A stretch of DNA of 64,000 nt from Vespula vulgaris (Eukaryota > Arthropoda > Insecta > Hymenoptera > Vespidae). Of the stretch, positions 62,861 to 64,000 are shown in pieces. Made by a program: the position numbers and the translations under genes. The first letter of the stretch is position 1. Each line of letters begins with the position of its first letter. Under the pieces are notes generated by a model that was not told the origin of the DNA, searched no databases, and saw only the letters and a list, made by a program, of their open reading frames with translations. Location of the stretch: NCBI RefSeq assembly GCF_905475345.1, contig NC_066586.1, forward strand, positions 3,238,501 to 3,302,500, written 5' to 3'.

Positions 62861-63327
62861 GGGAGAAAGAATGAGAACGGCAAGAGCGAAGCATCCTGAT
62901 GCTGAAAGCTGAAAGTCAATAAGGTTTTATCTGGTCGACACACGGTTGACAAATTGCACAGGAAAATTGGCGTTTCCACTTTTCGTATCCCTTTTCGCGA
63001 ACAGTGATTTTTGAAAAGAGATTTTTGTCAGTCCGTCGACCTTGACTAAATGTTCGGTCAATTTTGAGAGCACACATATCGTGTTTGATCAAGAACGCGA
63101 AGCAGTTTTTTTCAAATAACTTTCACGTACCTCTTCCGCCTCTTTGTTTTCATTCCCACCGACATTTGAAATGAAAAGAATCGAAAAATGATAGGGGAAG
63201 ATTTGGTATAAAAAAAACAATGGTTCCAATTTCTAGAACAATTTGAATATCATCTTTTCCTCCTCTTTTCTTATTTCTTACCTTCCTTCTCTTTTTCCTC
63301 TTTATTTCACGCCGTTCTTCGTCTTCG

Positions 63328-63419
63328 TAATTAGTCGCGACGCTCGTTCCAATTACGAGACGCGATATCGGCCCTAATGAGGCACTTGTAAGTAAGCTGG
63401 TGAGGGCTTTGACTAATTA
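63328..63419. promoter_or_regulatory. Candidate regulatory island with homeodomain-type sites
   Basis: TAATTA at 63328-63333, AATTAC at 63351-63356, TAATGA at 63375-63380 and TAATTA at 63414-63419, set in unique GC-richer sequence bordered by low-complexity tracts. Function is inferred from motif clustering only. Confidence 0.25.
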
Positions 63420-63480
63420 AGTCCCAGCAGGGCTCGCCATCGGCAATACCCGTCCTTCCATCGCTTTTTTCCTCTCTTCC

Positions 63481-63504
63481 TCTCTCCACCTCTCTTCCTC
63501 TCTC

Positions 63505-63542
<38 letters not shown>

Positions 63543-63545
63543 CTC
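63481..63545. repeat. (CT)n compound tract
   Basis: ctcttcctct units leading into a pure CT run. Confidence 0.95.
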
Positions 63546-64000
63546 TTCTTCCTTTCTCTTCGAGCCTCCTGCTGGCCTACTCTACCCTACCCTCTTTGGA
63601 CCACCTCTTCGTCCATACACTAGTTCTAAAACTTTTGTTCACGATCCTTGCAACAAGCAGAGTATATCGATATATCGATCGGCCGGAGAAGCTAGAGGCA
63701 CGCATTGTTTTATGATATAATGGTTGGAGCGTGCAGCGTCAGCAAATAAAGGACGACATCGATCAATAATGTCAACGATCTCAACGTCGGACCGGAAAAG
63801 ACGTTGCGCGAAGTGAATCGCAACGATCGACTACGATAGTAAAGCGCGTATCTCGAGAGCTAGAATGATCGAGTTCGCCGCGTTTGCTTCGTTTGCACGA
63901 ACTTGCACGATTATTGGATTTCCTTCGTACGTGTGTAGTGCGCATGTATATATGAATGGATCTATGTATATACACAAGCAGCATTATAGTGCTTTTGTTA

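Larger units (their letters stand above)
46690..64000. other. Upstream region: first intron and/or 5' flank
   Basis: This is the 17.3 kb upstream of the first recognised exon. I looked on the minus strand for a short exon with a start codon, a hydrophobic leader and a phase-1 donor and found no convincing one; the first exon may lie beyond the window. On both strands the longer open frames are products of CT/GA tracts. Notable contents are a diverged duplication (51.01-51.74 kb), a CRE plus TATA-like arrangement (52.62-52.68 kb) and a TAATTA-rich island (63.33-63.42 kb). Confidence 0.6.

Overview
The window is non-coding-rich eukaryotic nuclear DNA. It holds short exons with consensus GT-AG introns, no operons, AT-rich spacers that keep many CpGs (cgatcg and tcgtcg words are everywhere), and an extreme density of (CT)n/(GA)n, (AT)n and (CGT)n microsatellites. 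This composition, and the protein family of the one gene I could assemble, point to an insect. A hymenopteran (bee, wasp or ant) is my best guess, but that is inference.

One gene dominates the window. It lies on the minus strand, and nine coding exons were assembled by hand between 46689 and 3265 (46689-46551, 44898-44834, 39973-39722, 35791-35474, 32142-31845, 31584-31442, 5196-4345, 3879-3634 and 3356-3265). Every junction has GT..AG ends and the reading frame is maintained through all eight introns to a TGA stop at 3267-3265. The visible product is 800 residues. It is cysteine-rich and modular, and it ends in a hydrophobic tail, so it is most likely a secreted protein held at the cell surface. 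The 5' end (start codon, signal peptide, promoter) was not found. The modules resemble, from memory, the uncharacterised insect proteins that Pfam splits into DUF7042, DUF7043 and DUF7044/7045. I know no function for them.

The exons form two successive four-exon cassettes with the same module order and the same run of intron phases (2, 1, 1, 1), followed by a one-exon tail. This suggests an intragenic duplication. The second cassette carries an insertion of about 230 highly charged, low-complexity residues inside its DUF7043-like module.

Layout: 1-3264 is 3' UTR and downstream DNA; 3265-5196 holds the last three exons; 5197-31441 is one 26-kb intron; 31442-46689 holds the other six exons; 46690-64000 is upstream sequence (intron 1 and/or 5' flank). 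The introns and flanks contain microsatellites, a few short inverted-repeat elements, a diverged duplicated segment at 51.0-51.7 kb, and several GC-richer islands with homeodomain-type TAATTA words that could be regulatory. I saw no tRNA, rRNA, transposase, reverse transcriptase, CRISPR or prokaryotic gene.
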